DNA from: Bacteroidaceae bacterium
GTDB taxonomy: Bacteria > Bacteroidota > Bacteroidia > Bacteroidales > Bacteroidaceae
Direction: 5' to 3'
Length of the DNA: 47,941 bases
Assembly: GCA_011959205.1 (NCBI GenBank)
Contig: BLLV01000063.1
Location: forward strand, 1-47,941
Part shown: one piece after another, positions 25,948 to 33,608 of the stretch
Layout of the letters: each line of letters begins with the position of its first letter
How positions within the stretch are numbered: position 1 is the stretch's first letter
The notes under the pieces: generated by a model
Database searches by the model: none
What the model saw: only the letters and a program-made list of their open reading frames with translations
Told to the model about the DNA's origin: nothing
Translations under genes and position numbers: made by a program

Positions 25948-26442
25948 TTAATTCAAATAAGAAGAGAGTTCGGATGCTGTGATGTCTTTGGCAACAATAA
26001 CGCCATTTTCATCTAACAAAAAGTTCTTAAAGCCTCTTTTTAAGCGATAAGTCTGATATAGATCCGATGAGATACCAGCCAATTCCACAAAACAATTGGA
26101 AGTTGAAATCTGGTCTTTTTTAATGGTTTCGTTAAATATTGACTTGTATTCATCAAATGAAACAGAAACCATTTCTACATTGTCGGCCTGCGCGATGGCA
26201 TGATTCAAAGTCGCATTCTGCATCCTTGACGGAGCATCATAGCTGGCCCAAAAACTTAGCAGTACATATTTGCCTCTCAAATCTTTCAAGTCAATCAACT
26301 GCTTTTCGCCACAGATGGTAAATGTAGGAGCCTTGTCTCCTATGGTCAAACCTTCTGTCGGCGTGTCTTTCCCTACAAAAGAGAACGAAATCAAGGAACT
26401 AATAATTAATACAACAAAAATCCACTTTACATTTTTAATCAT
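25948..26442 (-). CDS. Thioredoxin-fold (AhpC/TSA-TlpA-like) protein without CxxC
   Basis: A 164-residue protein with an N-terminal membrane anchor or signal sequence (about residues 6-24) and a redoxin-like domain: GDKAPTFTICGEKQLIDLKDLRGKYVLLSFWASYDAPSR. In active TlpA or ResA relatives the segment after FWAS reads W-C-x-x-C; here it is YDAPSR, so both catalytic cysteines are missing. Two other cysteines remain (FTICGE and TSNCFVE), but they are not in redox motif positions. It probably sits in the periplasm, anchored to the inner membrane. A disulfide oxidoreductase role is unlikely; a binding or scaffold role is possible. Genuine membership of the fold is fairly sure, function is not. Confidence 0.75.
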   Translation of the reverse strand: MIKNVKWIFVVLIISSLISFSFVGKDTPTEGLTIGDKAPTFTICGEKQLIDLKDLRGKYVLLSFWASYDAPSRMQNATLNHAIAQADNVEMVSVSFDEYKSIFNETIKKDQISTSNCFVELAGISSDLYQTYRLKRGFKNFLLDENGVIVAKDITASELSSYLN

Positions 26443-26553
26443 GTAATTCGATCTTGGTTAATACTATCCGGGACTGCCCTTAAACAGTAATTTCTACCCG
26501 GAACATTATCTTTAGCATTGATTATCAATGCCATTTGAATTAGAAATCTGTGG

Positions 26554-26561
26554 CAAAGGTA
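26554..26561 (-). promoter_or_regulatory. -7 element of the thioredoxin-fold gene
   Basis: TACCTTTG on the minus strand matches TAnnTTTG. It leaves a leader of about 105 nt that contains a 7-bp hairpin (GCATTGA/TCAATGC, 26515-26531, loop of 3). The role of the hairpin is unknown. Confidence 0.5.
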
Positions 26562-26680
26562 AGGAGTTTTAAAATTAACTCCAAGGTTTTTTCCCAAAAA
26601 ATATGTTATATAGCATAAAATCGCCCATTTCATCGAGAAAAAAGAATGCAGAAAATATAGCTGATAAGGATTTATTTACG

Positions 26681-26688
26681 TACTTTTG
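26681..26688 (+). promoter_or_regulatory. -7 element of serB
   Basis: TACTTTTG matches TAnnTTTG, 26 bp upstream of the serB start codon. No clear TTTG is found at -33. Confidence 0.5.
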
Positions 26689-26714
26689 CAATCTGTAAAT
26701 AGCAACCACAAAGT

Positions 26715-27947
26715 ATGAATAATAACACTGAACTTATTTTAATTAGAATTACCGGTCTTGACCGACCGGGACTAACCGCTTCCATTACGGATATCTTGTC
26801 AAAGTATGATGTTACCATTTTGGATATTGGCCAAGCTGATATTCATAGCACCCTGTCATTAGGCATTTTATTCAAGAGTCAGGAAAAAGATTCAGGTAAT
26901 ATCATGAAAGAGTTGCTGTTTAAAGCTTCCGCATTAGGCATCAATATCCGTTTTTACCCTGTCACTGTGGAGGAATATGAGGAATGGGTAAATATGCAAG
27001 GCAAAAACCGGTATATCCTGACATTGCTGGGGCGCAAGCTGACAGCCAGACAAATCGCAGCAGTTACAGGAATATTAGCGGAACAAGGCTTGAACATTGA
27101 TGCCATCAAACGCCTTACGGGACGTATTCCGTTGGACGAACAGAAAGCAAATGTGCGGGCATGCATCGAGTTCTCCGTCCGTGGCACTCCTCGCCAACGA
27201 GAGGAAATGCAACAGGCGTTGATGAAACTGAGCAGTGAACTGGAAATGGACTTCTCTTTCCAGTTGGACAATATGTACCGACGCATGCGTCGCCTGATTT
27301 GTTTCGACATGGATTCTACCTTGATACAGACAGAGTGCATAGACGAACTGGCAGAACGTGCCGGTGTGGGTGACCAGGTACGGGAAATAACGGAACGTGC
27401 CATGCGTGGAGAAATCGATTTTATTGAAAGTTTCACAGAACGTGTAGCTTTACTGAAAGGGCTGGATGAAAGCGTCATGAAAGAAATCGCAGAAAACCTC
27501 CCCATCACCGAAGGTGTGGAACGTCTGATGTTTGTATTGAAAAGATATGGTTACAAAATAGCCATCCTATCCGGTGGATTCACCTACTTCGGCAATTACC
27601 TGAAAGACAAGTTCGGCATAGATTACGTATATGCCAACGAACTGGAAATTGTAAATGGCAAATTAACCGGGAGATATCTGGGGGATGTAGTTGACGGGAA
27701 ACGTAAAGCCGAACTGCTGAAACTGATCGCTCAAGTAGAACGTGTGGACATAGCGCAAACCATTGCTGTAGGAGATGGCGCGAATGACTTGCCCATGTTG
27801 TCCGAAGCCGGTCTGGGTATAGCATTCCACGCAAAACCCAAGGTAGTGGCTAACGCACAGCAGTCCATTAATACGATCGGATTGGACGGTGTCCTCTATT
27901 TTCTGGGTTTCAAGGACTCTTACCTGGAAGAACGCGGCAAACTCTAA
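26715..27947 (+). CDS. serB: Phosphoserine phosphatase with tandem ACT domains
   Basis: A 410-residue fusion of two N-terminal ACT-type domains (about residues 5-85, beginning LILIRITGLDRPGLTASIT, and 95-175, YILTLLGRKLTARQIA) with a SerB-type HAD phosphatase (about 190-400). HAD motif I is CFDMDSTLIQTE (near 196-207), motif II is AILSGGFTYF, the Lys is in DGKRKAEL, and motif III is GDGANDLPML. It performs the last step of serine synthesis, releasing serine from phosphoserine. The ACT domains suggest amino acid (serine) feedback. The DEAD-box helicase gene follows 20 bp later in the same direction. Serine is also a substrate of the nearby serine palmitoyltransferase, though they are separate units. 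Confidence 0.95.
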   Translation: MNNNTELILIRITGLDRPGLTASITDILSKYDVTILDIGQADIHSTLSLGILFKSQEKDSGNIMKELLFKASALGINIRFYPVTVEEYEEWVNMQGKNRYILTLLGRKLTARQIAAVTGILAEQGLNIDAIKRLTGRIPLDEQKANVRACIEFSVRGTPRQREEMQQALMKLSSELEMDFSFQLDNMYRRMRRLICFDMDSTLIQTECIDELAERAGVGDQVREITERAMRGEIDFIESFTERVALLKGLDESVMKEIAENLPITEGVERLMFVLKRYGYKIAILSGGFTYFGNYLKDKFGIDYVYANELEIVNGKLTGRYLGDVVDGKRKAELLKLIAQVERVDIAQTIAVGDGANDLPMLSEAGLGIAFHAKPKVVANAQQSINTIGLDGVLYFLGFKDSYLEERGKL

Positions 27948-27967
27948 AGAAAGAAGTAACTATATAT

Positions 27968-29245
27968 ATGAAATTTTCAGAACTAAATTTAGAAGAAGGA
28001 GTGCTTCAGGCATTAGATGCCATGAGATTTGAGGAATGTACTCCTGTACAAGAACATACCATACCGGTCATTCTTGAAGGAAAAGATTTGATCGGAGTGG
28101 CACAGACCGGAACCGGCAAGACAGCCGCATACCTTTTACCCGTTCTTAACCAATTAAGCAAAGGCGGATATCCGGAAGATGCCATCAATTGCGTAATCAT
28201 GTCACCCACACGCGAATTAGCACAACAGATAGACCAGCAAATGGAAGGCTTCTCTTATTTTTTACCGGCATCCAGCGTAGCTGTTTACGGAGGAAACGAC
28301 GGTGTGCGCTTCGAGCAGGAAAAGAAAGGTTTAACTTTGGGAGCCGATGTAGTCATTGCTACTCCGGGACGTCTGATAAGTCATCTCAGCCTGGGTTACG
28401 TAGACTTATCCAAGGTTTCTTTCTTCATTCTCGATGAAGCGGACCGTATGCTGGACATGGGATTCTCGGATGATATTATGCAAATAGTGAAGTATCTGCC
28501 GAAAGAACGTCAGACTATCATGTTCTCGGCCACTATGCCGACCAAAATACAACAATTGGCAAAAACGATCTTAAACAATCCGGTAGAAATAAAATTAGCG
28601 GTTTCAAAGCCTGCAGAGAAGATTATCCAGACCGCTTATATCTGTTATGAACGCCAGAAATTGGAAATTATCCAATCCCTGTTTCAGGATCAAACGCCCG
28701 AACGTGTCATCATATTCGCCTCTTCCAAATTGAAAGTAAAGGAGGTGACACAAGCATTCAAGCGGATGAAGCTGAACGTAGGTGAAATGCACTCGGACTT
28801 GGAGCAATCCCAGCGGGAACAGATTATGCGTGAATTCAAAAGTGGCAGAATCAATATTCTGATTGCTACCGATATTGTCTCGCGAGGAATAGACATTGAT
28901 GACATCCGCCTGGTGATCAATTACGACGTACCACACGACAGCGAGGACTATGTACACCGCATCGGACGTACAGCCCGTGCCAACCACGATGGTTGCGCCA
29001 TTACTTTTGTCAGTGAAAAAGAGCAGACTCAATTCAAAGCTATCGAGAATTTCTTGGGTAGGAACATCTATAAAATCCCAGTTCCCGAGGAATTGGGAGA
29101 AGCTCCCGAATATAACCCGCGAAGTAGTGCTGGCCGTAGCAATCACAAAGGTGGCGGTTCCAGGAAACAAGGGAATTATAAGGGAAAAAGAAACGGTGCA
29201 GGCAAGCCCGGTGCTAATAATAGAAAAAATCCCCCCAAAGAATAG
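27968..29245 (+). CDS. DEAD-box RNA helicase (RhlE-like)
   Basis: A 425-residue helicase with the Q motif (FEECTPVQEHTIPV), motif I AQTGTGKT (near 44-51), Ia PTRELAQQ, motif II DEAD (in FILDEADRML), motif III SAT, motif IV-V region IATDIVSRGIDI and motif VI HRIGRTAR. The last about 45 residues are rich in Gly, Lys, Arg and Asn, typical of an RNA-binding tail in RhlE-type proteins. It unwinds RNA in ribosome assembly or RNA turnover. It shares an operon with serB and ends at a strong terminator. Confidence 0.95.
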   Translation: MKFSELNLEEGVLQALDAMRFEECTPVQEHTIPVILEGKDLIGVAQTGTGKTAAYLLPVLNQLSKGGYPEDAINCVIMSPTRELAQQIDQQMEGFSYFLPASSVAVYGGNDGVRFEQEKKGLTLGADVVIATPGRLISHLSLGYVDLSKVSFFILDEADRMLDMGFSDDIMQIVKYLPKERQTIMFSATMPTKIQQLAKTILNNPVEIKLAVSKPAEKIIQTAYICYERQKLEIIQSLFQDQTPERVIIFASSKLKVKEVTQAFKRMKLNVGEMHSDLEQSQREQIMREFKSGRINILIATDIVSRGIDIDDIRLVINYDVPHDSEDYVHRIGRTARANHDGCAITFVSEKEQTQFKAIENFLGRNIYKIPVPEELGEAPEYNPRSSAGRSNHKGGGSRKQGNYKGKRNGAGKPGANNRKNPPKE

Positions 29246-29269
29246 GAAGCGCGCGCAATATACAAAAAG

Positions 29270-29312
29270 AATTAGGAAGAAGACCGGCCGGTTTTCTTCC
29301 TAATTTATTTTT
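29270..29312 (+). terminator. Terminator of the serB-helicase operon
   Basis: An 18-bp inverted repeat (29270-29287 with 29288-29305) has its arms directly adjacent, one G-T wobble and a CCGGCCGG centre. It is followed by TATTTTT and begins 25 bp past the helicase stop codon. Confidence 0.88.
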
Positions 29313-29498
29313 ATGGAGATGAAAGTGGCTATGTTTCATCAGCGGTCAGTAAGCCACGATTTTAACCCTTTCAGATCATACGGCTGAAACGGGAGTAAAG
29401 GGAAGTGATTTCAGTTTTAACCGACTGATTTTCTGTGTGTATTGCATAAAATGAAAGGATGAGGGGAGAAGGAAGCATGTCAGCTTAGTGAGGGAGTA

Positions 29499-29639
29499 AT
29501 GAACAAGCTAGACCGGTACGCTGAACATGCTGACGTATTTTTAAAACGTATGGTTGTTTTTTTTAAACATGAAGATGTTTTTTTTAAACATGAAGGTGTA
29601 TTTGAAAAACATCTTGGCCTATTCAACAATAAACATTAG
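29499..29639 (+). CDS. Possible microprotein made of heptad repeats
   Basis: An ATG at 29499 opens a 46-residue frame ending at TAG 29637-29639. After an 11-residue head (MNKLDRYAEHA) it consists of consecutive seven-residue units: DVFLKRM, VVFFKHE, DVFFKHE, GVFEKHL, GLFNNKH. The DNA repeats every 21 bp, so the frame is kept through the array. The first in-frame ATG is preceded by GAGGGAGTA, a weak ribosome-binding-like sequence. The next upstream in-frame stop is at 29460. A heptad pattern with two hydrophobics and Lys-His could form an amphipathic helix. No known family is recognised. It may equally be a non-coding repeat that happens to be open. Confidence 0.35.
   Translation: MNKLDRYAEHADVFLKRMVVFFKHEDVFFKHEGVFEKHLGLFNNKH
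29535..29618. repeat. Four tandem 21-bp units
   Basis: Units start at 29535, 29556, 29577 and 29598. The second and third differ at one base (GTTTTTTTTAAACATGAAGAT versus ...GGT); the first and fourth are more diverged. Each central unit has a T8 run, which makes the array prone to slippage. Confidence 0.75.
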
Positions 29640-29653
29640 TAACGTGAAGCCCG

Positions 29654-29719
29654 CACGTACGCTGGCATCGAGTCACACGTAAGTAAGCATCGGCCTGCAC
29701 GTATGTATGTATTGCACCC
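29654..29719. repeat. Three tandem 22-bp units (CACGTA family)
   Basis: Units begin CACGTACGCTGG, CACGTAAGTAAG and CACGTATGTATG at 29654, 29676 and 29698, exactly 22 bp apart. The shared core ACGTA and the 22-bp period match the array at 16646-16733, so these appear to be members of one dispersed intergenic repeat type. Confidence 0.6.
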
Positions 29720-29972
29720 TGCCCCATGTGCCAAGTTCCATTACCATATTATCCACCCCTCTTGGCAAACACCTTTTTATGTTGCATATTCGTAGTTTGC
29801 CAAACTAAAAAAAGTAGCCCATGATCAGTTGCAAACTTACATAAAAAATCTCGGTTTATAAACGTGTTTCATCAAAATAAAGATCGCTCCGTCCACTCAT
29901 CGTTCGAGTTTTCTTTATAAAAGTTCCTGGTCACTTCCCACTAAATTTCTGCCGGCCCATATTCCACTAAAA

Positions 29973-30024
29973 AAAGTAATATATGTTCGTGAACAAAGTA
30001 ATATATGTCCGCAGGCAAAGTAAC
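29973..30024. repeat. 22-bp repeat AAAGTAATATATGT, two to three units
   Basis: AAAGTAATATATGTTCG starts at 29973, AAAGTAATATATGTCCG at 29995 and a decayed third copy AAAGTAAC at 30017, again 22 bp apart. The sequence differs from the CACGTA array but shares its period. Confidence 0.6.
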
Positions 30025-30215
30025 ACCACTTACTTGGCCCACGAAGTCCACATACTTTTTTTTACAATAATACGATAGTCATGTATCCCACTGTTGATCC
30101 CCGGACTTTTCACAATCCGGCTTTTCGGACTCTCCGCTTCCCTACTATCAGGCTGATTCCTGATTATGCCTGATAAACCTATGTGCTGAATGAAAAAAAG
30201 ATGCAACCATCACGA

Positions 30216-31004
30216 CTACCTGACCAGCTCGAATGAAAGTCCTCCATCCTTGCCGACAGTGATATTAACCATATAACAAGACGCATCGTCAGGCACACAC
30301 ACCGTGGCCTGATAATGATACCCTTTGGAATCAACACCCATAAAATCCATATCCGACAAGATAGCCCATTGCAAAAAATCATCCGGAACTATATCTTTGA
30401 ACATTTGTTTCGTTATATCTTTGGCATAAAGACTCTTCCTGCCCTCATACACGCAGATATGTATGATATTGTCATAATATACATTATCCACCCCAAGTCC
30501 TTCCTCCGAAACTCCCGGACGCATTACTTTAATCTTTGACGGGTTAATGTACACATATCCGCGATAACGGATATTATCGTATGTCACCACTGAATCTTTC
30601 TTAATAACTTCGTTATAAACAGGGATTTCCCGAGTATGGATAAATGCCAGAGAATCATTCTCCGTATCAGACTTATGCAGACGTATCACATCTCCTACAG
30701 CCGAATGAAACCAAAAAATATGCTCCCCCTGCTTTTCGATCTTATAACCATTAATCCGTGCACCATACGTAATCAACGAATCACCTATAATTTTAAAAGC
30801 AACGGGAGCCGTAGCGGCATCTGCATAAAACAGGGTGTCGCCTTTCACCCTCAGTAACGCCGTTTCCGTATTATCGTCCAACCATATACCTTCCAACAAA
30901 GATTTTGCCTCCTTGTTCTCTTCCAGGGCGGATGCTTTTTGTTGCGGAGTTCCACAAGAAGACAGCGCAACAGCCAACATTATTATTGAAAAACGTTTGT
31001 ACAT
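30216..31004 (-). CDS. Outer-envelope lipoprotein, DUF4738-like
   Basis: About 262 residues when started at the ATG at 31004 (MYKRFSIIMLAVALSSCG). A further upstream ATG would overlap the end of ugd and adds no signal features. The N terminus is a lipoprotein signal with lipobox LSSC and mature Cys at about residue 17. The mature part is mostly beta strand with segments such as GIWLDDNTETALLRVKGDTLFY and ends DGGLSFELVR. The overall pattern resembles DUF4738 lipoproteins of Bacteroides; function is unknown. It begins 21 bp after the ugd stop and is probably co-transcribed with it. Confidence 0.75.
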   Translation of the reverse strand: MYKRFSIIMLAVALSSCGTPQQKASALEENKEAKSLLEGIWLDDNTETALLRVKGDTLFYADAATAPVAFKIIGDSLITYGARINGYKIEKQGEHIFWFHSAVGDVIRLHKSDTENDSLAFIHTREIPVYNEVIKKDSVVTYDNIRYRGYVYINPSKIKVMRPGVSEEGLGVDNVYYDNIIHICVYEGRKSLYAKDITKQMFKDIVPDDFLQWAILSDMDFMGVDSKGYHYQATVCVPDDASCYMVNITVGKDGGLSFELVR

Positions 31005-31024
31005 GGTTTTTCTCTCTATTTTAT

Positions 31025-32338
31025 TTATCGACCGATACAATGATAAACAAACCCCATTTCCTGCAGTTCGTCACCATCATAAATATTTCGTCCGTCAAGC
31101 ACTACAGGTTGCTTCATCGCCTTCTTGATGACTCCCCAAGTAGGAAGACGGAACTCTTTCCACTCGGTTACCAGAATCAGCGCATCCGCATCAAGAGCCG
31201 CATCATACATGTCGTGCGCATAATAAACCGACTCTCCTATCCGGCGGCGGGACTCATCCATAGCAGCAGGATCGTATGCGCGGACATTGCAACCCGACTG
31301 TTTCAATTTCTCAATAAGTACCAAAGCCGGAGCCTCACGCATATCGTCCGTACCGGGCTTGAATGCAAGTCCCCACAAAGCCACTGTCTTGCCTTTCAAA
31401 TCTCCATTGAACACTTTTACCAGTTTCTCGAATAAAATTCCTTTCTGATTCTCGTTTACATCTTCCACCGCTTTCAGCACCTGCATGGAATAACCATTCT
31501 GCTCGGCAGTCTTAATCAACGCCTTCACATCTTTCGGAAAACAAGAACCACCGTAACCGCATCCCGGATACAGGAACTTACGACCGATACGGCTGTCGGA
31601 ACCTATTCCATCGCGTACCATATTTACGTCAGCTCCCACCAGCTCGCACAGGTTGGCAATATCGTTCATAAAGCTGATACGGGTGGCCAGCATGGAGTTT
31701 GCCGCATATTTAGTCATCTCGGCAGAAGGAATATCCATGAAAATAACGCGGAAGTTAACCAGCATGAAAGGTTTATACAGCCTGGTCATCAGCTTCTTAG
31801 CCCTTTCCGACTCCACGCCCACCACCACACGGTCCGGACTCATAAAGTCATCGATAGCATTACCTTCTTTCAAGAATTCCGGATTAGAAGCCACATCAAA
31901 ATCTATCGACTCCCCTCTTTTCTCCAATTCCTCCCGGATAGCCGCTTTTACTTTTCGAGCCGTACCCACAGGCACCGTACTCTTAGTCACGACCAAGGTA
32001 TATTTCTTCATGTTAGCACCAATCGTCTTGGCAACTTCAAGCACATAACGCAAATCAGCACTTCCATCTTCATCGGGAGGCGTGCCCACAGCACTGAACA
32101 CAATATCCACATTGTCCAGACAACTCTCTAAAGAAGTGGTGAAATGAAGACGTCCGGCTTTCACATTACGCAAAACCATATCCTCCAACCCCGGTTCATA
32201 AATAGGGATAATACCCTTTTGCAGATTAGCAATCTTATCTGCATTCACATCTACACAAGTTACGTCTACGCCGGTCTCGGCAAAACATGTTCCGGTAACA
32301 AGTCCTACATACCCGGTTCCTACAATCGCTATATTCAT
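31025..32338 (-). CDS. ugd: UDP-glucose 6-dehydrogenase
   Basis: A 437-residue enzyme when started at the ATG at 32338 (MNIAIVGTGYVGLVTG). The in-frame ATG 12 codons upstream lies against the -7 element and would precede the Rossmann fold with unrelated residues. NAD is bound by GTGYVG (residues 7-12). The catalytic cysteine lies in GCGYGGSCFPKDV, the central domain has EMTKYAANSMLA, and the C-terminal domain has GLAFKPGTDDMREAP. It oxidises UDP-glucose to UDP-glucuronate with two NAD+, supplying precursors for capsule or surface polysaccharides. It heads a two-gene unit with the lipoprotein. Confidence 0.95.
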   Translation of the reverse strand: MNIAIVGTGYVGLVTGTCFAETGVDVTCVDVNADKIANLQKGIIPIYEPGLEDMVLRNVKAGRLHFTTSLESCLDNVDIVFSAVGTPPDEDGSADLRYVLEVAKTIGANMKKYTLVVTKSTVPVGTARKVKAAIREELEKRGESIDFDVASNPEFLKEGNAIDDFMSPDRVVVGVESERAKKLMTRLYKPFMLVNFRVIFMDIPSAEMTKYAANSMLATRISFMNDIANLCELVGADVNMVRDGIGSDSRIGRKFLYPGCGYGGSCFPKDVKALIKTAEQNGYSMQVLKAVEDVNENQKGILFEKLVKVFNGDLKGKTVALWGLAFKPGTDDMREAPALVLIEKLKQSGCNVRAYDPAAMDESRRRIGESVYYAHDMYDAALDADALILVTEWKEFRLPTWGVIKKAMKQPVVLDGRNIYDGDELQEMGFVYHCIGR

Positions 32339-32371
32339 TTTATTTAATTCGTTAGTCTGACTTTTTCGCTG

Positions 32372-32379
32372 CAAAATTA
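32372..32379 (-). promoter_or_regulatory. -7 element of ugd
   Basis: TAATTTTG on the minus strand matches TAnnTTTG, 33 bp upstream of the ugd start codon. No clear -33 box was found. Confidence 0.5.
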
Positions 32380-32418
32380 CAATAAATTATGAGTGAGTTG
32401 TTATTTTCTTCCATAAAA

Positions 32419-32452
32419 GTTGCACTGAAACGGAATAAAAATGCTAATTTTG
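32419..32452 (+). promoter_or_regulatory. Promoter of the HU-CCDC81/SPOR gene, nearly leaderless
   Basis: GTTG (32419-32422) and TAATTTTG (32445-32452) are separated by 22 bp. The ATG of the gene is at 32457, only 4 bp past the -7 element, so the transcript would start at or within a few bases of the start codon. Confidence 0.5.
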
Positions 32453-32456
32453 CGAT

Positions 32457-33593
32457 ATGATTGAATTGGCTAGACATATAGAAATTCTGTTACTGGAAAA
32501 TGATTGCGTGATTATTCCAGACTTTGGCGGTTTTATAGCGCACTATCAACCGGCACGGTATGTCAAGGAGGAAAACCTTTATCTTCCCCCTGTACGTACC
32601 ATTGGCTTCAATCCCCAATTGACTATAAACGATGGTTTATTAGTTCAATCGTATATGCAAGCCCATCACACCGATTTTCCTGATGCCACACGCATGATAG
32701 AAAAAGAGGTAGCCGGATTAAAAGAACAATTATACCAAAACGGATGTGCAGAAATGCATGGCATAGGTGTCTTACATTATAATATTTATAGCACATACGA
32801 GTTCCACCCCAATGAGGACGGTGCGTTATCACCTACCTTATATGGGCTTAGTTCTTTTTCTATCAACAGATTAGAGTTTCCTGTTTCAACTGTTCCTACA
32901 GCAACCAGGGAATTACTTCCCCAACAGGAAAAAAGAAAGAGGACGACAGTACGTTTCAAACGCCAGTGGATAGGAAATGCAGTAGCTGTGGCGGTAGCCG
33001 TAGTCTTGTTTTTCTTCTTGTCCGTTCCGGTAGAGAACACGTATGTGGACAAGGGCAATTACGCCTCCTTAGGTACGGACGGTCTGTTTGACGCCATCCG
33101 TTCACAATCTTTGGCAACGACCTTGATTACTGTTCCTGCCAAACCGCAACAACCTAAGAAGACGAATGTTAAAAATAATCAGAACACACTGAAACCGGTA
33201 GCGGTAAAAGTAGAAAAGGTAGGAAAAGCACACGAAGCGCCTTCCAAGAATGCTGTTGTATCGAATTTAAACAACAAAGAACAGCCATCGGACAAAACGG
33301 TGGTTGCCGTAAATAAGCCCGCCTCTGAAAAGAAAGAAACGGCAACACTGTCGAACAGTAAAAAAAGTAAGTATTATATCATTGTATCCAGTGTGCCGAC
33401 AGCCAATGATGCGCAACAAGTGCTCAATGAGTACAAGCAAAAAGGATACAAAGATGTAACAGTCATAGAAGGTAACGGGCGTTATCGCCTGTCTTTGTGC
33501 AGTTTTGCAGATAAAGCCGCCGCTTATAAAAAAATAAATGAACTGAAACAGAACAATGCGTTCAAGAATGCATGGGTATTGAGTTCCAAATAA
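32457..33593 (+). CDS. HU-CCDC81 and SPOR domain protein
   Basis: A 378-residue protein. The N-terminal region (about 1-120, MIELARHIEILLLENDCVIIPDFGGFIAHY) matches the HU-CCDC81 type found in Bacteroidetes. A single transmembrane helix lies near 171-190 (WIGNAVAVAVAVVLFFFLSV). A low-complexity Lys, Asn and Val linker follows (about 215-300), then a C-terminal SPOR domain (about 305-378, KYYIIVSSVPTANDAQQVL to AWVLSSK). SPOR domains bind denuded peptidoglycan at the septum, so it probably links a cytoplasmic HU-like domain to the cell wall during division. The start is fixed by the conserved N terminus, although it lies just after the -7 element. The FHA gene follows after 15 bp. Confidence 0.85.
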   Translation: MIELARHIEILLLENDCVIIPDFGGFIAHYQPARYVKEENLYLPPVRTIGFNPQLTINDGLLVQSYMQAHHTDFPDATRMIEKEVAGLKEQLYQNGCAEMHGIGVLHYNIYSTYEFHPNEDGALSPTLYGLSSFSINRLEFPVSTVPTATRELLPQQEKRKRTTVRFKRQWIGNAVAVAVAVVLFFFLSVPVENTYVDKGNYASLGTDGLFDAIRSQSLATTLITVPAKPQQPKKTNVKNNQNTLKPVAVKVEKVGKAHEAPSKNAVVSNLNNKEQPSDKTVVAVNKPASEKKETATLSNSKKSKYYIIVSSVPTANDAQQVLNEYKQKGYKDVTVIEGNGRYRLSLCSFADKAAAYKKINELKQNNAFKNAWVLSSK

Positions 33594-33608
33594 ACAAGAT
33601 CATTTTTT

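Larger units (their letters stand above)
29306..30215. other. Gene-poor 0.9-kb stretch with three short tandem arrays
   Basis: No conventional gene is seen on either strand. Contents: a 21-bp array overlapping a possible 46-codon frame (29499-29639); a 22-bp array (29654-29719); an inverted repeat TTGGCAAAC/GTTTGCCAA (29762-29770, 29795-29803, 24-nt loop); a 22-bp AAAGTAATATATGT array (29973-30024); and an inverted repeat TATCAGGC/GCCTGATA (30146-30153, 30168-30175) past the end of the minus-strand lipoprotein gene, without a T-run. No transposase remnant or tRNA was found. Confidence 0.6.

Noticed and set aside
29535..30024. Possible CRISPR array
   Set aside because: The repeat units are directly adjacent with a 21-22-bp period and there are no unique spacers of similar length and no cas genes.
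29805..30060. Short reading frame on the minus strand through the AAAGTAATATATGT array
   Set aside because: The 22-bp period does not keep a frame, no suitable start is present and stops interrupt it.
30101..30175. Small hairpins CCGGA/TCCGG and TATCAGGC/GCCTGATA as the terminator of the lipoprotein gene
   Set aside because: Neither is followed by a T-run on the minus strand, so they are only mentioned in the description of the gap.
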